Of a DNA stretch of 64,000 nucleotides, positions 26,423 to 34,058 are shown in pieces; position 1 is the first letter of the stretch; each line of letters begins with the position of its first letter. The notes below the pieces were generated by a model. The model was not told the DNA's origin, did no database searches, and saw nothing but the letters and a program-made list of their open reading frames with translations. Source of the stretch: Candidatus Rokuibacteriota bacterium (lineage in GTDB: Bacteria > Methylomirabilota > Methylomirabilia > Rokubacteriales > CSP1-6); NCBI GenBank assembly GCA_030647435.1, contig JAUSJX010000098.1, positions 49,180 to 113,179 of the forward strand, read 5' to 3'. The translations under genes and the position numbers were made by a program.

Positions 26423-26779
26423 GTGGCCGAGCGGCAGTCGGTCCTCGTCCTGATCTCCGAAGATCCCCGTGCCTCCCACCGCGCGAACGAGGCCATGCGC
26501 ATCGCGCTCGGCATCGTCGCCGGCGAAACGCCCGTCGACATCGTCCTGGCCGGACCGGCCGTCCACCTCCTCGACGAGAACACGGACGACCTCGTGGACG
26601 GCGACGACATCGCCAAGTTCCGCGCCGCGCTCAAGAAGCTCGCCGTCCCCTTCCAGGTCGAGGAGGGCGCCCCGCCGGCGGACCCGTCCTGGAACGCCGA
26701 CGGGCATCCGGTGGCAACCATCACGCCGGACGGCATCGCCAGACTCGTTGCCAAGGCCAAGCGCTTCCTCGTGTTCTGA
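26423..26779 (+). CDS. DsrE/DsrF-like protein without cysteine
   Basis: This 118-residue product starts at GTG 26423 and reads SVLVLISEDPRASHRANEAM, then IVAGETPVDIVLAGPAVHLL and AKFRAALKKLAVPFQVEEG. The layout is that of DsrF/TusC or a generic DsrE-like subunit. No cysteine is present, so it cannot itself carry persulfide; a structural subunit role is likely. Its stop overlaps the next ATG (TGATG). The family assignment rests on fold pattern and on position between DsrE-like and DsrH-like genes. Confidence 0.68.
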   Translation: MAERQSVLVLISEDPRASHRANEAMRIALGIVAGETPVDIVLAGPAVHLLDENTDDLVDGDDIAKFRAALKKLAVPFQVEEGAPPADPSWNADGHPVATITPDGIARLVAKAKRFLVF

Positions 26780-27003
26780 TGGCAAGCTTCCTCCATCTCG
26801 TCAAGGGTGACTCGCCGCCCGTCACCGGCGCCGTGATCGAGCGGAACCTGCGAGAGCCGGGCGCCCGCGTGACCGTCGTGCTGCTCGACGGGGCGCACGC
26901 AGCCCTGCCCGCCGGCGCCGCGGTCAAACGCCTCGGCCCCGACCTCGACTACAATACCCTGCTCGACCTGATCTTCGAAAGCGATCACGTCGTCACCTGG
27001 TAG
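26779..27003 (+). CDS. DsrH/TusB-like small protein
   Basis: The 74-residue product reads ASFLHLVKGDSPPVTGAVIE, then VTVVLLDGAHAALPAG and LDYNTLLDLIFESDHVVTW. Length, the opening LHLV and the C-terminal hydrophobic strand resemble DsrH/TusB. It has no cysteine, as expected for this subunit. Its ATG overlaps the preceding stop. Its TAG at 27001-27003 directly abuts the iscX stop codon on the opposite strand, so the two transcription units converge with no gap. Confidence 0.65.
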   Translation: MASFLHLVKGDSPPVTGAVIERNLREPGARVTVVLLDGAHAALPAGAAVKRLGPDLDYNTLLDLIFESDHVVTW

Positions 27004-27216
27004 CTACCTGTCCTGGGACTCTTCGTGCCACTTCATCTGGATCTTCTCCAGAATCCCTTCGTTGGAGCCCTTCGGATCGTCGCTGAAGCCCGGCAGCGCG
27101 ACCACCCACTTGTGGAGATCCATGAAACGCACCGTCAACGGGTCCACGTCCGGATACGCTTCCATGAGGGCCAGCGCGATGTCCTCCGCGTCCTTCCACG
27201 TCATCCCGACCTCCAT
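27004..27216 (-). CDS. iscX: Fe-S cluster assembly protein IscX
   Basis: This 70-residue acidic protein has the IscX pattern: MTWKDAEDIALALMEAYPDV, then DPLTVRFMDLHKWVVALPGF and a helical end ILEKIQMKWHEE. IscX binds IscS and iron and modulates cluster assembly. It is the last gene of the isc operon; its ATG overlaps the ferredoxin stop (TAATG). MTW at position 5 is an alternative start. Confidence 0.9.
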   Translation of the reverse strand: MEVGMTWKDAEDIALALMEAYPDVDPLTVRFMDLHKWVVALPGFSDDPKGSNEGILEKIQMKWHEESQDR

Positions 27217-27539
27217 TACTTCGGAATCTCCACGACGACATCGCCGCGCACGATCGCCTGACAGCCGAGCCGCGAGTGGAGCGTGAGCCCTTCCGCCGTA
27301 TCGAGGCGGTCCTCCTCGTCCTGCTCCATGGGCGAGAGGTTCTGCTCCCCCTCGCGCACGATGACGTGGCAGGTGGTGCAGGCGCAGCTGCCGCCGCAGT
27401 TGTGCTCGAGGCGGACGCCGTTGGCCAGCGCGATGTCGAGCAGCGAGCCCGGCCTGCCGTGGTCGGCCAGCGGGTACTTCGCATCGTCCGCCTCGACCGT
27501 GACGTTGAGTGGCAGGAACGTGACCTTGTGGGCCGCCAT
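27216..27539 (-). CDS. fdx: ISC-type 2Fe-2S ferredoxin
   Basis: The 107-residue ferredoxin has the adrenodoxin-type cluster motif NCGGSCACTTCHVIV with three cysteines, and the fourth in RLGCQAIV near residue 93. The acidic MEQDEEDRLD segment is the usual partner-binding helix. It supplies electrons for cluster assembly on IscU. Its ATG overlaps the hscA stop (TGATG) and its own TAA overlaps the iscX start. Confidence 0.94.
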   Translation of the reverse strand: MAAHKVTFLPLNVTVEADDAKYPLADHGRPGSLLDIALANGVRLEHNCGGSCACTTCHVIVREGEQNLSPMEQDEEDRLDTAEGLTLHSRLGCQAIVRGDVVVEIPK

Positions 27540-29368
27540 CACTTCTGCTCCAGGATCTGGTCCGCACGCTTCGAGGTGACCGCTCCCCGGATGGCGGCGT
27601 CCATCATGGCCTCGGCCAGCGGCTCCGTCGCCTTGTTGAGATCGATCGTCCGCTCCCGGATGGCATCGCGGTCGGTCCCGCACTCGACGGCCCGCAGGGC
27701 GTCGACGGCGGCGGCGATCCTGCGCAGCTCCTGGGGATTGACCAGGTGGCCGCCCTGCGTGAGCGCCCGCCTCACGTGGTTCATCACGGTCTCGGCCTCG
27801 GTCTTGGTCTCGATCAGGAGCCGCGCGTTGACGTCCGCCTCGGCGTGCGTGAAGGAGTCCTCCACCATCTGCGCCACCTGCGCCTCGCTCAGGCCGTAGG
27901 CCGGCTTGACCTCGATGGACGCCGCCTTGCCGCTCCGGAGCTCCTTGGCCTGGACCTGCAGGATGCCGTTGGCGTCGATCAGGAAGGTCACCTCGATCTT
28001 GGGCATTCCCGCGGGCATCGGATCCACGCCGGAGAGGTCGAAGCGCGCCAGCGACCGGTTGTCCTTGGCCAGCTCCCGCTCCCCCTGTAGCACGTGCATG
28101 TCCACCGCCGTCTGGCCGTCCACCGAGGTGGTGAAGTATTCCTTGGCCGCCGTGGGGATGGTCGTGTTGCGCGGGATCAGCACGCTGACGATGCCGCCGA
28201 GCGTCTCGATCCCGAGGGACAGCGGCGTCACGTCGAGCAGCAGCATGTCCGTGATGCCGCCGGCCAGGATTTGGGCCTGGACCGCCGCGCCCAGCGCGAC
28301 GACCTCGTCCGGGTTGAGCTGGCTGTGGGGAGTCTTGCCGAAGAGCTCGCGCACGCGCTGCCGCACCAGCGGCACGCGGGTCGAGCCGCCGACCAGCACG
28401 ATCTCATCGATGGCATCGGCCGCGAGGCCCGCGTCCTTGAGCGCCATGCGGCAGGGGCCGAGCGTGGCGCCCACGAGAGAGCCGATCAGCCCTTCGAGCT
28501 CGCCGCGCGTGATCTCGCGCCGGTAGGTGAAACGATCGAACGGGATGGTGAGCGCGGTCCGCTCCTCGGACGAGAGCCGGCACTTGGCGGCCTCGGCGCC
28601 GAGTCTCAGCTCCTGCAGCGCCTCGGGATCCTTCGACAGATCCTCGCCGTGCGCCGCCCGGATGTCCTCGAGCAGCCACTGGACCACCGCGCGGTCGAAG
28701 TCGTCGCCGCCGAGATGCGTGTTGCCGTTTGTGGCGAGGACCTCGAAGACGCCGTCCTTGACGCGAAGGATGGAGATGTCGAAGGTGCCGCCGCCCAGGT
28801 CGTAGACGGCGATGACCCCCTGTGCGAGCTTTTGGAGCCCATAGGCGAGCGACGCGGCCGTCGGCTCGTTGACGATGCGCAGCACCTCGAGCCCGGCGAT
28901 GCGGCCGGCGTCCTTGGTCGCCTGGCGCTGGGCGTCGTTGAAATAGGCCGGCACCGTGATCACGGCCCGCTCGACCTGCTCGCCCAGGTGGGCCGCGGCC
29001 TGGAGCTTGAGCGCGCGGAGGATCTGGGCCGAGACCTCGGGCGGCGTCACCTCGCGGTCGCCCGCGCGGATCCGGACCACTTCCGCGCTCGGGACGATCT
29101 CGAAGGGCACGTGGCGTGCCTCGTCCCGAACGTCGTCCCAACCGCGTCCCATGAACCGCTTGACGGAATAGACCGTGCGGGCGGGATTGCGGGCGAGCTG
29201 GCGCCGCGCCGCCTCACCGACCACGACCCCGGCCGGCGTGTACGCGACGATCGAGGGCAGAAGCCTCCGCCCCTGCGCGTCCGGGATGACCCGCGGGACG
29301 CCGGCCCCGTCCACGTAGGCGACGAGGCTGTTGGTCGTCCCGAGGTCAATGCCGACGATGCGCGACAT
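27539..29368 (-). CDS. hscA: Fe-S assembly Hsp70 chaperone HscA
   Basis: The ~609-residue Hsp70 opens [19 protein letters not shown], shows [35 protein letters not shown] and [16 protein letters not shown] in the nucleotide-binding half, then the linker [14 protein letters not shown] and a substrate-binding domain. It releases clusters from IscU with HscB. ATG at 29368 is preferred because it starts exactly where Hsp70 homology begins; an ATG at 29389 is in frame. The gene overlaps the end of hscB by 23 bases or more. The C terminus is shorter than DnaK and lacks its EEVD-like tail. Confidence 0.94.
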   Translation of the reverse strand: MSRIVGIDLGTTNSLVAYVDGAGVPRVIPDAQGRRLLPSIVAYTPAGVVVGEAARRQLARNPARTVYSVKRFMGRGWDDVRDEARHVPFEIVPSAEVVRIRAGDREVTPPEVSAQILRALKLQAAAHLGEQVERAVITVPAYFNDAQRQATKDAGRIAGLEVLRIVNEPTAASLAYGLQKLAQGVIAVYDLGGGTFDISILRVKDGVFEVLATNGNTHLGGDDFDRAVVQWLLEDIRAAHGEDLSKDPEALQELRLGAEAAKCRLSSEERTALTIPFDRFTYRREITRGELEGLIGSLVGATLGPCRMALKDAGLAADAIDEIVLVGGSTRVPLVRQRVRELFGKTPHSQLNPDEVVALGAAVQAQILAGGITDMLLLDVTPLSLGIETLGGIVSVLIPRNTTIPTAAKEYFTTSVDGQTAVDMHVLQGERELAKDNRSLARFDLSGVDPMPAGMPKIEVTFLIDANGILQVQAKELRSGKAASIEVKPAYGLSEAQVAQMVEDSFTHAEADVNARLLIETKTEAETVMNHVRRALTQGGHLVNPQELRRIAAAVDALRAVECGTDRDAIRERTIDLNKATEPLAEAMMDAAIRGAVTSKRADQILEQK

Positions 29369-29945
29369 GGCTCCCTTCATCCTCTCCAAGCGCCCGGGTG
29401 AGATCGTCGATCACGGTACCGAGGTAGGCGCGGGCGGCCAGGCGCTGCTTGAAGCGCGCGAGCAGGGGCGCGCGGTCCTGACCTGCGTCCACGGCCGCGT
29501 CCCACTCCGTCGCGGCCGCGATCAACGCGGCCTCTTCGCCCCGGCGACGGTCCTCGAACCGCTGCCTCTCGGCGCGCAGGCGGCCGGTCGTCTCCTCCGT
29601 CAACCCGCCGGACTTGGCCTCCTCCAGCGCTTCCTGCACCTCGAGCATCTCCGCGAGAAGATCCATCGGCGCCTTGGGCTTCGCGGTCGTCTCCTCCCGC
29701 ACCTCGCGTCCCTCTTCGAGCGCGATCAGGTACTCGACGCGCGCCACCGGATCGCGGAGCGCGCGGTACGCGCGGTTGACGAGCGCCGAGGCCTCGAGCG
29801 CCTGCGCCTGCGCTAGAGCGTCCGCCCCTTGGTGGAAGTCGGGGTGGTGCCGGCGCGACAGCTCATAGAACCGGCGCTGCAGGGCTTCCAGGTCGACCTG
29901 GAGCTTGCGCGGCAGCCCGAACACCTCGAAGTAATCGGACATCAT
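29346..29945 (-). CDS. hscB: J-domain co-chaperone HscB
   Basis: The 199-residue protein has an N-terminal J domain (DYFEVFGLPRKLQVDLEALQ, then LSRRHHPDFHQGA with the essential HPD) and the C-terminal three-helix bundle that binds IscU (APMDLLAEMLEVQEALEEA). It recruits IscU to HscA and stimulates its ATPase. Two consecutive ATGs (29945, 29942) are possible starts. Between iscA and this gene lies a 10-bp perfect hairpin. Confidence 0.93.
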   Translation of the reverse strand: MMSDYFEVFGLPRKLQVDLEALQRRFYELSRRHHPDFHQGADALAQAQALEASALVNRAYRALRDPVARVEYLIALEEGREVREETTAKPKAPMDLLAEMLEVQEALEEAKSGGLTEETTGRLRAERQRFEDRRRGEEAALIAAATEWDAAVDAGQDRAPLLARFKQRLAARAYLGTVIDDLTRALGEDEGSHVAHRRH

Positions 29946-29976
29946 TTCCTCGAATCCAGAAGTCTCCGCAAAATGA

Positions 29977-30000
29977 GAACGGGCCCGCCGGGGCCCGTTC
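29977..30000 (-). terminator. Perfect 10-bp hairpin between iscA and hscB
   Basis: The arms 29977-29986 and 29991-30000 (GAACGGGCCC and its complement) surround a four-base loop. On the minus strand the right side continues TCATTTTGCGG, a poor U-tract, so full termination is uncertain. It may attenuate the operon or process the mRNA, lowering hscBA-fdx-iscX relative to iscRSUA. Confidence 0.5.
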
Positions 30001-30071
30001 AGGATCTCATCGTTGTTCGTCCGTTCGGCGCCCCGGCTATCGCACGGCCCGGTCCTATGCCGTGCCCAACC

Positions 30072-30398
30072 CTATGCCGTAAAAGACGTCCCGCAGCCGC
30101 AGCTCGACTTGGCCTGGGGGTTGATGAACGTGAAGCCCCCCTGCAGCCCCTCGGTGACGTAGTCAAGCGTGGTGCCGTTCAGGTAGAGATAACTCTTGGC
30201 GTCGCAGACCACGGTCACCCCGTCCACGTCGAACTTCTTGTCGTGCGGCCCGAGCTCGGAGTCGAACTCGAGCGAGTACGACAGCCCCGAGCAGCCCCCG
30301 CCCTTCACGCCCATGCGCAGGAACACGCCCTGGAGCTTCTGCTCCTCCAGGATCTTCTTGACGTGCTTAGTCGCCGTCTCCGTTAGTGCCAGTGCCAT
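30072..30398 (-). CDS. iscA: Iron-sulfur assembly protein IscA (A-type carrier)
   Basis: The 108-residue protein has the three A-type cysteines: one in GVKGGGCSGLSYSLEFD and two in the C-terminal SSCGCGTSF. It carries iron or clusters to target proteins. It lies 21 bases after iscU in the standard isc order. Length and spacing of the cysteines match IscA/ErpA-type proteins; the operon position decides for IscA. Confidence 0.93.
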   Translation of the reverse strand: MALALTETATKHVKKILEEQKLQGVFLRMGVKGGGCSGLSYSLEFDSELGPHDKKFDVDGVTVVCDAKSYLYLNGTTLDYVTEGLQGGFTFINPQAKSSCGCGTSFTA

Positions 30399-30419
30399 CG
30401 GTCCTTGACCTCCCTGTCC

Positions 30420-30836
30420 TTAAGATGCGCCACCCGGGGCGTGCGTCTCCGCCGCCGTCCACTTTTCCTTGTAGTCCTGGAGCGCGGCCTTGATGGCGTC
30501 CTCGGCCAGGACCGAGCAGTGAATCTTCACCGGGGGCAGCTTGAGCTCGTTGACGATGTCCGTGTTCTTGATCTTGGCCGCGTCGTCCACCGTCCGGCCC
30601 TTGAGCCACTCGGTCGCCAGGCTCGACGAGGCGATGGCGCTGCCGCAGCCGAACGTCTTGAACTTGGCATCCTCGATCACCCCGGTCTCGATATTGACCT
30701 TGATCTGGAGCTTCATGACGTCGCCGCACTCCGGCGCGCCCACGAGCCCCGTGCCCACGCCCGGCGTGTCCTTGCCGAAGGACCCGACGTTACGCGGGTT
30801 GTTGTAGTGGTCCACCACCTTGTCGCTGTAGGCCAT
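30420..30836 (-). CDS. iscU: Fe-S cluster scaffold IscU
   Basis: The 138-residue scaffold has all three cysteines in canonical context: APECGDVMKLQIKV, TFGCGSAIASSSLATEW and LPPVKIHCSVLAEDAIKAA, the latter including the HscA-recognition LPPVK motif. It starts MAYSDKVVDHYNNPRNVGSF. The C-terminal extension TAAETHAPGGAS is slightly longer than usual. This intact copy contrasts with the variant scaffold at 24522. Confidence 0.95.
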   Translation of the reverse strand: MAYSDKVVDHYNNPRNVGSFGKDTPGVGTGLVGAPECGDVMKLQIKVNIETGVIEDAKFKTFGCGSAIASSSLATEWLKGRTVDDAAKIKNTDIVNELKLPPVKIHCSVLAEDAIKAALQDYKEKWTAAETHAPGGAS

Positions 30837-30869
30837 GGGTCTATGCCTCCTGGGCGCCGTAGGGCACCA

Positions 30870-32096
30870 TTACTCGCCCTTCCACTGGATCGTTTTGAGG
30901 TCCACGCCTTCCTTCGCGAGCTCGTACAACGGCGACATCTCCCGCAGCCGGTGCACAACCTCCACCATCCGGCGGCCGACGTAGTCGACCTCCTCCTCGG
31001 TCGAGAAGCGGTGCAACCCGAACCTGATCGAGGAATGGGCCAGCTCCGAGTCCACCCCCAGCGCCGCAATCACGTACGAGGGCTCGAGAGTCGACGAGGT
31101 GCAGGCAGATCCCGAGGACAGCGCCGACTCCTTGTTGAGCCCCATCAGCACCGACTCTCCCTCGACGTAGGCGAAGGAGATGTTCAGGTTGTGCGGCAGC
31201 CGGTGCTGCGGGGGGCCGTTGACGTAGGCCTCGTCCACCTTGGAGAGGATCAAGTCCTGAAGGCGATCGCGCAGGGCGCCGAGGCGCTTGCCCTCCTCGC
31301 CCATCACCTCACGACAGATCTCGGCCGCCCTCCCGAACCCGACAACCAGCGGCACCGGCACCGTGCCGGAGCGCATGCCCCGCTCGTGGCCGCCGCCATC
31401 CATCATGGGGGCGATCCGCACGCGCGGATTTTTGCGGCGGACGTAGAGGCAGCCCACGCCCTTGGGCCCGTACATCAGGTGGGCCGTAGCCGACAGCAGG
31501 TCGATGCCCATGGCCTCGACGTTGACCGGCACCTTCCCCGCCGCCTGGGTCGCGTCGGTGTGGAAGACAATGCCGCGCTCCTTGGCCAGCCTGCCGATCT
31601 CGGCAATGGGCTGGATCGTCCCGATCTCGTTGTTGGCGAACATGACCGAGATCAGGATGGTCTTGTCAGTCAGCGCCGCGCGTAGCGCGCCGAGGTCCAC
31701 CAGCCCCTCAGGCCCCACGGGCAGGTACGTGACCTCGAAACCCTGGCGCTCGAGCCGCTTGCAGACGTCGAGGCTCGCGCGCTGCTCGATGGCCGTGGTC
31801 AGGATGTGGTTGCCCTTCTCGCGGTACATCTCAGCCACGCCCTTGAGGGCAAGGTTGATGGACTCGGTCCCGCCCGAGGTGAAGACGATCTCCTTGGGGT
31901 CGCGGGCACCTAAGAGCGCGGCGATCTGCTCGCGCCCCTTGTCCACGCCGGCCTCGGCCTCCCATCCAAACGGGTGGTTGCGGCTCGCCGGGTGGCCGAA
32001 CTTCTCGGTGAAGTAGGGCAGCATGGCCTCGAGCACCCGGGGATCCATCGGGGTCGTGGACTGGCTGTCCATGAAGATAGGGAGCTTGGGCGGCAT
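30870..32096 (-). CDS. iscS: Cysteine desulfurase IscS
   Basis: The 408-residue PLP enzyme starts PKLPIFMDSQSTTPMDPRVL. It has TSGGTESINLALKG, HTDATQAAGKVPVN, the cofactor lysine region SATAHLMYGPKGVG and the active cysteine in LSSGSACTSSTLEPSYV. It supplies sulfur to IscU. The order iscR-iscS-iscU identifies it as the housekeeping ISC desulfurase. It is 10 bases downstream of iscR. Confidence 0.95.
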   Translation of the reverse strand: MPPKLPIFMDSQSTTPMDPRVLEAMLPYFTEKFGHPASRNHPFGWEAEAGVDKGREQIAALLGARDPKEIVFTSGGTESINLALKGVAEMYREKGNHILTTAIEQRASLDVCKRLERQGFEVTYLPVGPEGLVDLGALRAALTDKTILISVMFANNEIGTIQPIAEIGRLAKERGIVFHTDATQAAGKVPVNVEAMGIDLLSATAHLMYGPKGVGCLYVRRKNPRVRIAPMMDGGGHERGMRSGTVPVPLVVGFGRAAEICREVMGEEGKRLGALRDRLQDLILSKVDEAYVNGPPQHRLPHNLNISFAYVEGESVLMGLNKESALSSGSACTSSTLEPSYVIAALGVDSELAHSSIRFGLHRFSTEEEVDYVGRRMVEVVHRLREMSPLYELAKEGVDLKTIQWKGE

Positions 32097-32106
32097 CGTC
32101 TTTCTC

Positions 32107-32547
32107 CTACGTCGTGGTGACCAGCTCGGCCACGGGCACGAAGCCGTCCGAAGCGAGCTCGGACAGCGTCATGGTGTCGAGCAGACGGCTGATGCTGGCC
32201 TGGATTTTCTGGACCGGCCGGCGAAGGTTGCAGCGCGAGTACTGCGGGCAGCCGTCGCCATCGGTCATGCAGCTGACGATCTCGATGGGACCCTCGAGGG
32301 CCCGCACCACCTGCCCGACCGTGATTGCCTCGGGCCGGCGCGTCAGTACATAGCCGCCCTTGGGACCGTTGTGGCTCGTGATGAGCCGGTGCTTGGCGAG
32401 GCGCTGAAGGATCTTGGCCAGGAGCTCGCCCGGGATGTGGAATTCCTCGGCGATGCGCTTGACGCTCACCGCGCCCTCATCTCCGTGGGAGGCGATGTAG
32501 TGCATCGCCATGAGCCCGTAGTCAGCCCGCTTCGTGAACCTCAGCAT
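32107..32547 (-). CDS. iscR: Rrf2-family regulator IscR
   Basis: The 146-residue protein has an N-terminal winged helix (MLRFTKRADYGLMAMHYIAS, then IAEEFHIPGELLAKILQRL) and the cluster-binding cysteines in VSCMTDGDGCPQYSRCNLR, spaced like the three of E. coli IscR. With a 2Fe-2S cluster it should repress the isc operon. An upstream AGGAGG and candidate operator repeats support the start and autoregulation. Confidence 0.92.
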   Translation of the reverse strand: MLRFTKRADYGLMAMHYIASHGDEGAVSVKRIAEEFHIPGELLAKILQRLAKHRLITSHNGPKGGYVLTRRPEAITVGQVVRALEGPIEIVSCMTDGDGCPQYSRCNLRRPVQKIQASISRLLDTMTLSELASDGFVPVAELVTTT

Positions 32548-32564
32548 GCCGTCCCGCTCCTCCT

Positions 32565-32630
32565 ATATCCGACTAAAGTTATCTCCGACTCTTCTGGTCG
32601 TAGTCTCGCACCTGGACCTGCCCCTGTCAA
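32565..32630 (-). promoter_or_regulatory. Candidate isc promoter with Rrf2-type operator repeats
   Basis: Minus strand: TTGACA at 32630-32625, then 17 bases to a weak GAGACT. Downstream are two direct repeats of AGTCGGANAT (32590-32581 and 32574-32565). The second, AGTCGGATAT, closely resembles one half of the E. coli type 1 IscR site; the other half of the palindrome is not evident. The second repeat overlaps the leader just before the ribosome-binding site, fitting repression by IscR. Confidence 0.5.
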
Positions 32631-32686
32631 GCCCTAAGCATGGATTCCTTTGGACAAACAGCCTGCCCTCCCATCAGGTCAGACGC

Positions 32687-33673
32687 TCAGACCCAGGCCT
32701 CTCTCAGCTGCCGCGCGGCTTCCTCTGGGGGCAGGTCATTAACGTGAATGCCTCCGATCCGGCTGAGGCGATCGGGCGAGGGTGTGATCTCGAGATGCCA
32801 GTGGTAGTCCTCTGCAATGCTGGACCACTCCCCGGGCAGGAGCTTAGCCGCCTGGTTAGGTGCCGTGTACAGCACCATCTCGAAGGAGGGATCGCCCGGG
32901 AGCGAGGCCAGCGTCCTGAAGTGGCCACGCAGCAAGGCCGCCATGTCCGCCACCGCGTCGGGTGTGAGCGCCTGCTCGTAGGCGCAGGCGTGCTGTCGCG
33001 GCAGGATCCAGGCCTCGTAGGGCGAGCGGGCCGCATAGGGCACGAGCGCGACGAAGTGGGGCGTCAGGCGGATGACGCGCTCCCCGTCGGCTACCTCCTG
33101 ACGGATGATGTCGCAGAAGACGCAGCGGCGCTTGTACTCGTAGTACTCGCGGCACTGGATGAGCTGGCGACGCACGTCGTCGAAGATGACGGGCACGGCG
33201 ATCACACGCGAGTACGGATGGCTGATGCGGGAGCCGGGCTTCTTGTAGCGCCGCGTGATCAGAATGTCGCGGATGGCCGGGTCCTTCTTGAGGTCTCGCA
33301 AGCGGTCGCGGTACATCCAGAGGACCTGTTCCCACCGCGCCTCGTCCATCCCCGCCGGCGTGAGATCGTGCTCGGGGCTCTCGATGATGAGCTCGGTTGC
33401 CCCACGCGGAGGGACCTTGTCGTAGAGACCCACGCCTTCGCGCCCAACGTCGCGCTCGACGCGGAAGTAGGGGTCGATTTCGGGCACGACGCGCACGCTC
33501 CAGCCGGGCCCGTCCGGCGTGGAGCCGTCCTTGCGGTAGGCGGCAATCTCCGGCGGCGTGAGGGACTCGCTGCCGGGACAGAATGGGCAGTCGGCACCAG
33601 TGGGAGGCGCCTCGCCCGCGGGCCGCACCAGCACCCAATGGCCCCGGGTGGGGTCTTTGCGGAGATCGCTCAT
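32687..33673 (-). CDS. GalT-like nucleotidyltransferase with altered active-site motif
   Basis: The 328-residue HIT-superfamily protein matches galactose-1-phosphate uridylyltransferase in outline: SDLRKDPTRGHWVLVRP at the start, zinc cysteines in CPFCPGSE, later RCVFCDII, and the C-terminal YHWHLEITP. At the catalytic site, where GalT has His-Pro-His followed by a Ser/Gly-Gln pair, this protein reads SRISHPYSRVIAVPV, so the uridylylated histidine is a tyrosine and the glutamine an arginine. It may use another chemistry, such as adenylyltransfer or phosphorylase activity, or be inactive as GalT. It stands alone, between iscR and the Sec-containing glutaredoxin on the opposite strand. Confidence 0.78.
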   Translation of the reverse strand: MSDLRKDPTRGHWVLVRPAGEAPPTGADCPFCPGSESLTPPEIAAYRKDGSTPDGPGWSVRVVPEIDPYFRVERDVGREGVGLYDKVPPRGATELIIESPEHDLTPAGMDEARWEQVLWMYRDRLRDLKKDPAIRDILITRRYKKPGSRISHPYSRVIAVPVIFDDVRRQLIQCREYYEYKRRCVFCDIIRQEVADGERVIRLTPHFVALVPYAARSPYEAWILPRQHACAYEQALTPDAVADMAALLRGHFRTLASLPGDPSFEMVLYTAPNQAAKLLPGEWSSIAEDYHWHLEITPSPDRLSRIGGIHVNDLPPEEAARQLREAWV

Positions 33674-33764
33674 GTTCTAAGCCACCTTAGGGAATCCGGC
33701 CTCCCAAGTCAAGGTTCGCGGGCCCTTGGGGAACGTGCTAGCCTCAAGGCAAGGAGGGTGAACC

Positions 33765-34004
33765 ATGAGCGAGCACCACGTCGTCGTCTACTCGAGCCCC
33801 ACGTGAGGCCCCTGCAAGGCGGCGAAGGAGTTTCTTTCGTCTCAGAACGTGCCCTTCGAGGAGATCAACGTGATGGCGGACCCGCAGGCGCGTGAGGACC
33901 TGGTGAGGCTGACGGGTCAGATGACGGTGCCGGTGATCCTGGTGGACGATCAGGTCGTCCGCGGCTTCGACAAGCCCGCGCTCAAATCCCTCCTCGGAAT
34001 CTGA
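33765..34004 (+). CDS. Glutaredoxin/thioredoxin-fold selenoprotein with UGPC active site (in-frame TGA)
   Basis: Reading through the TGA at 33804-33806 gives a 79-residue protein: MSEHHVVVYSSPT, selenocysteine, then GPCKAAKEFLSSQ. The site is thus U-G-P-C where glutaredoxin-like proteins have CGPC. Later motifs are intact: VPFEEINVMADPQAREDLV, the cis-proline loop MTVPVILVDDQ and GFDKPALKSLLGI, as in NrdH/Grx-like proteins. AAGGAGG lies upstream of the ATG. Downstream of the TGA is a hairpin at SECIS distance. A termination codon exactly at the redox cysteine in an otherwise perfect frame argues for selenocysteine, not decay; selD in this window supports it. Standard gene callers would miss this gene. 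Confidence 0.87.
33821..33841 (+). promoter_or_regulatory. Candidate bacterial SECIS hairpin of the UGPC selenoprotein
   Basis: Fourteen bases after the TGA, 33821-33829 can pair with 33833-33841 in nine pairs including two G-U pairs, leaving a loop that begins with G (GTT). Position and a loop-proximal G fit the hairpin read by SelB. The call is by eye; no folding energy was computed. Confidence 0.55.
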
Positions 34005-34058
34005 GGGCGCTGCGAGGCGCGGACTGGCCAGATCAGGCGACCCGCGTCCGGCCCTACC

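Noticed and set aside
33765..33806. The TGA at 33804 as a true stop making a 13-codon pseudogene
   Set aside because: Downstream codons continue a flawless redoxin frame with no other lesion, the TGA falls exactly on the catalytic cysteine position, and selD in the window also carries an in-frame TGA.
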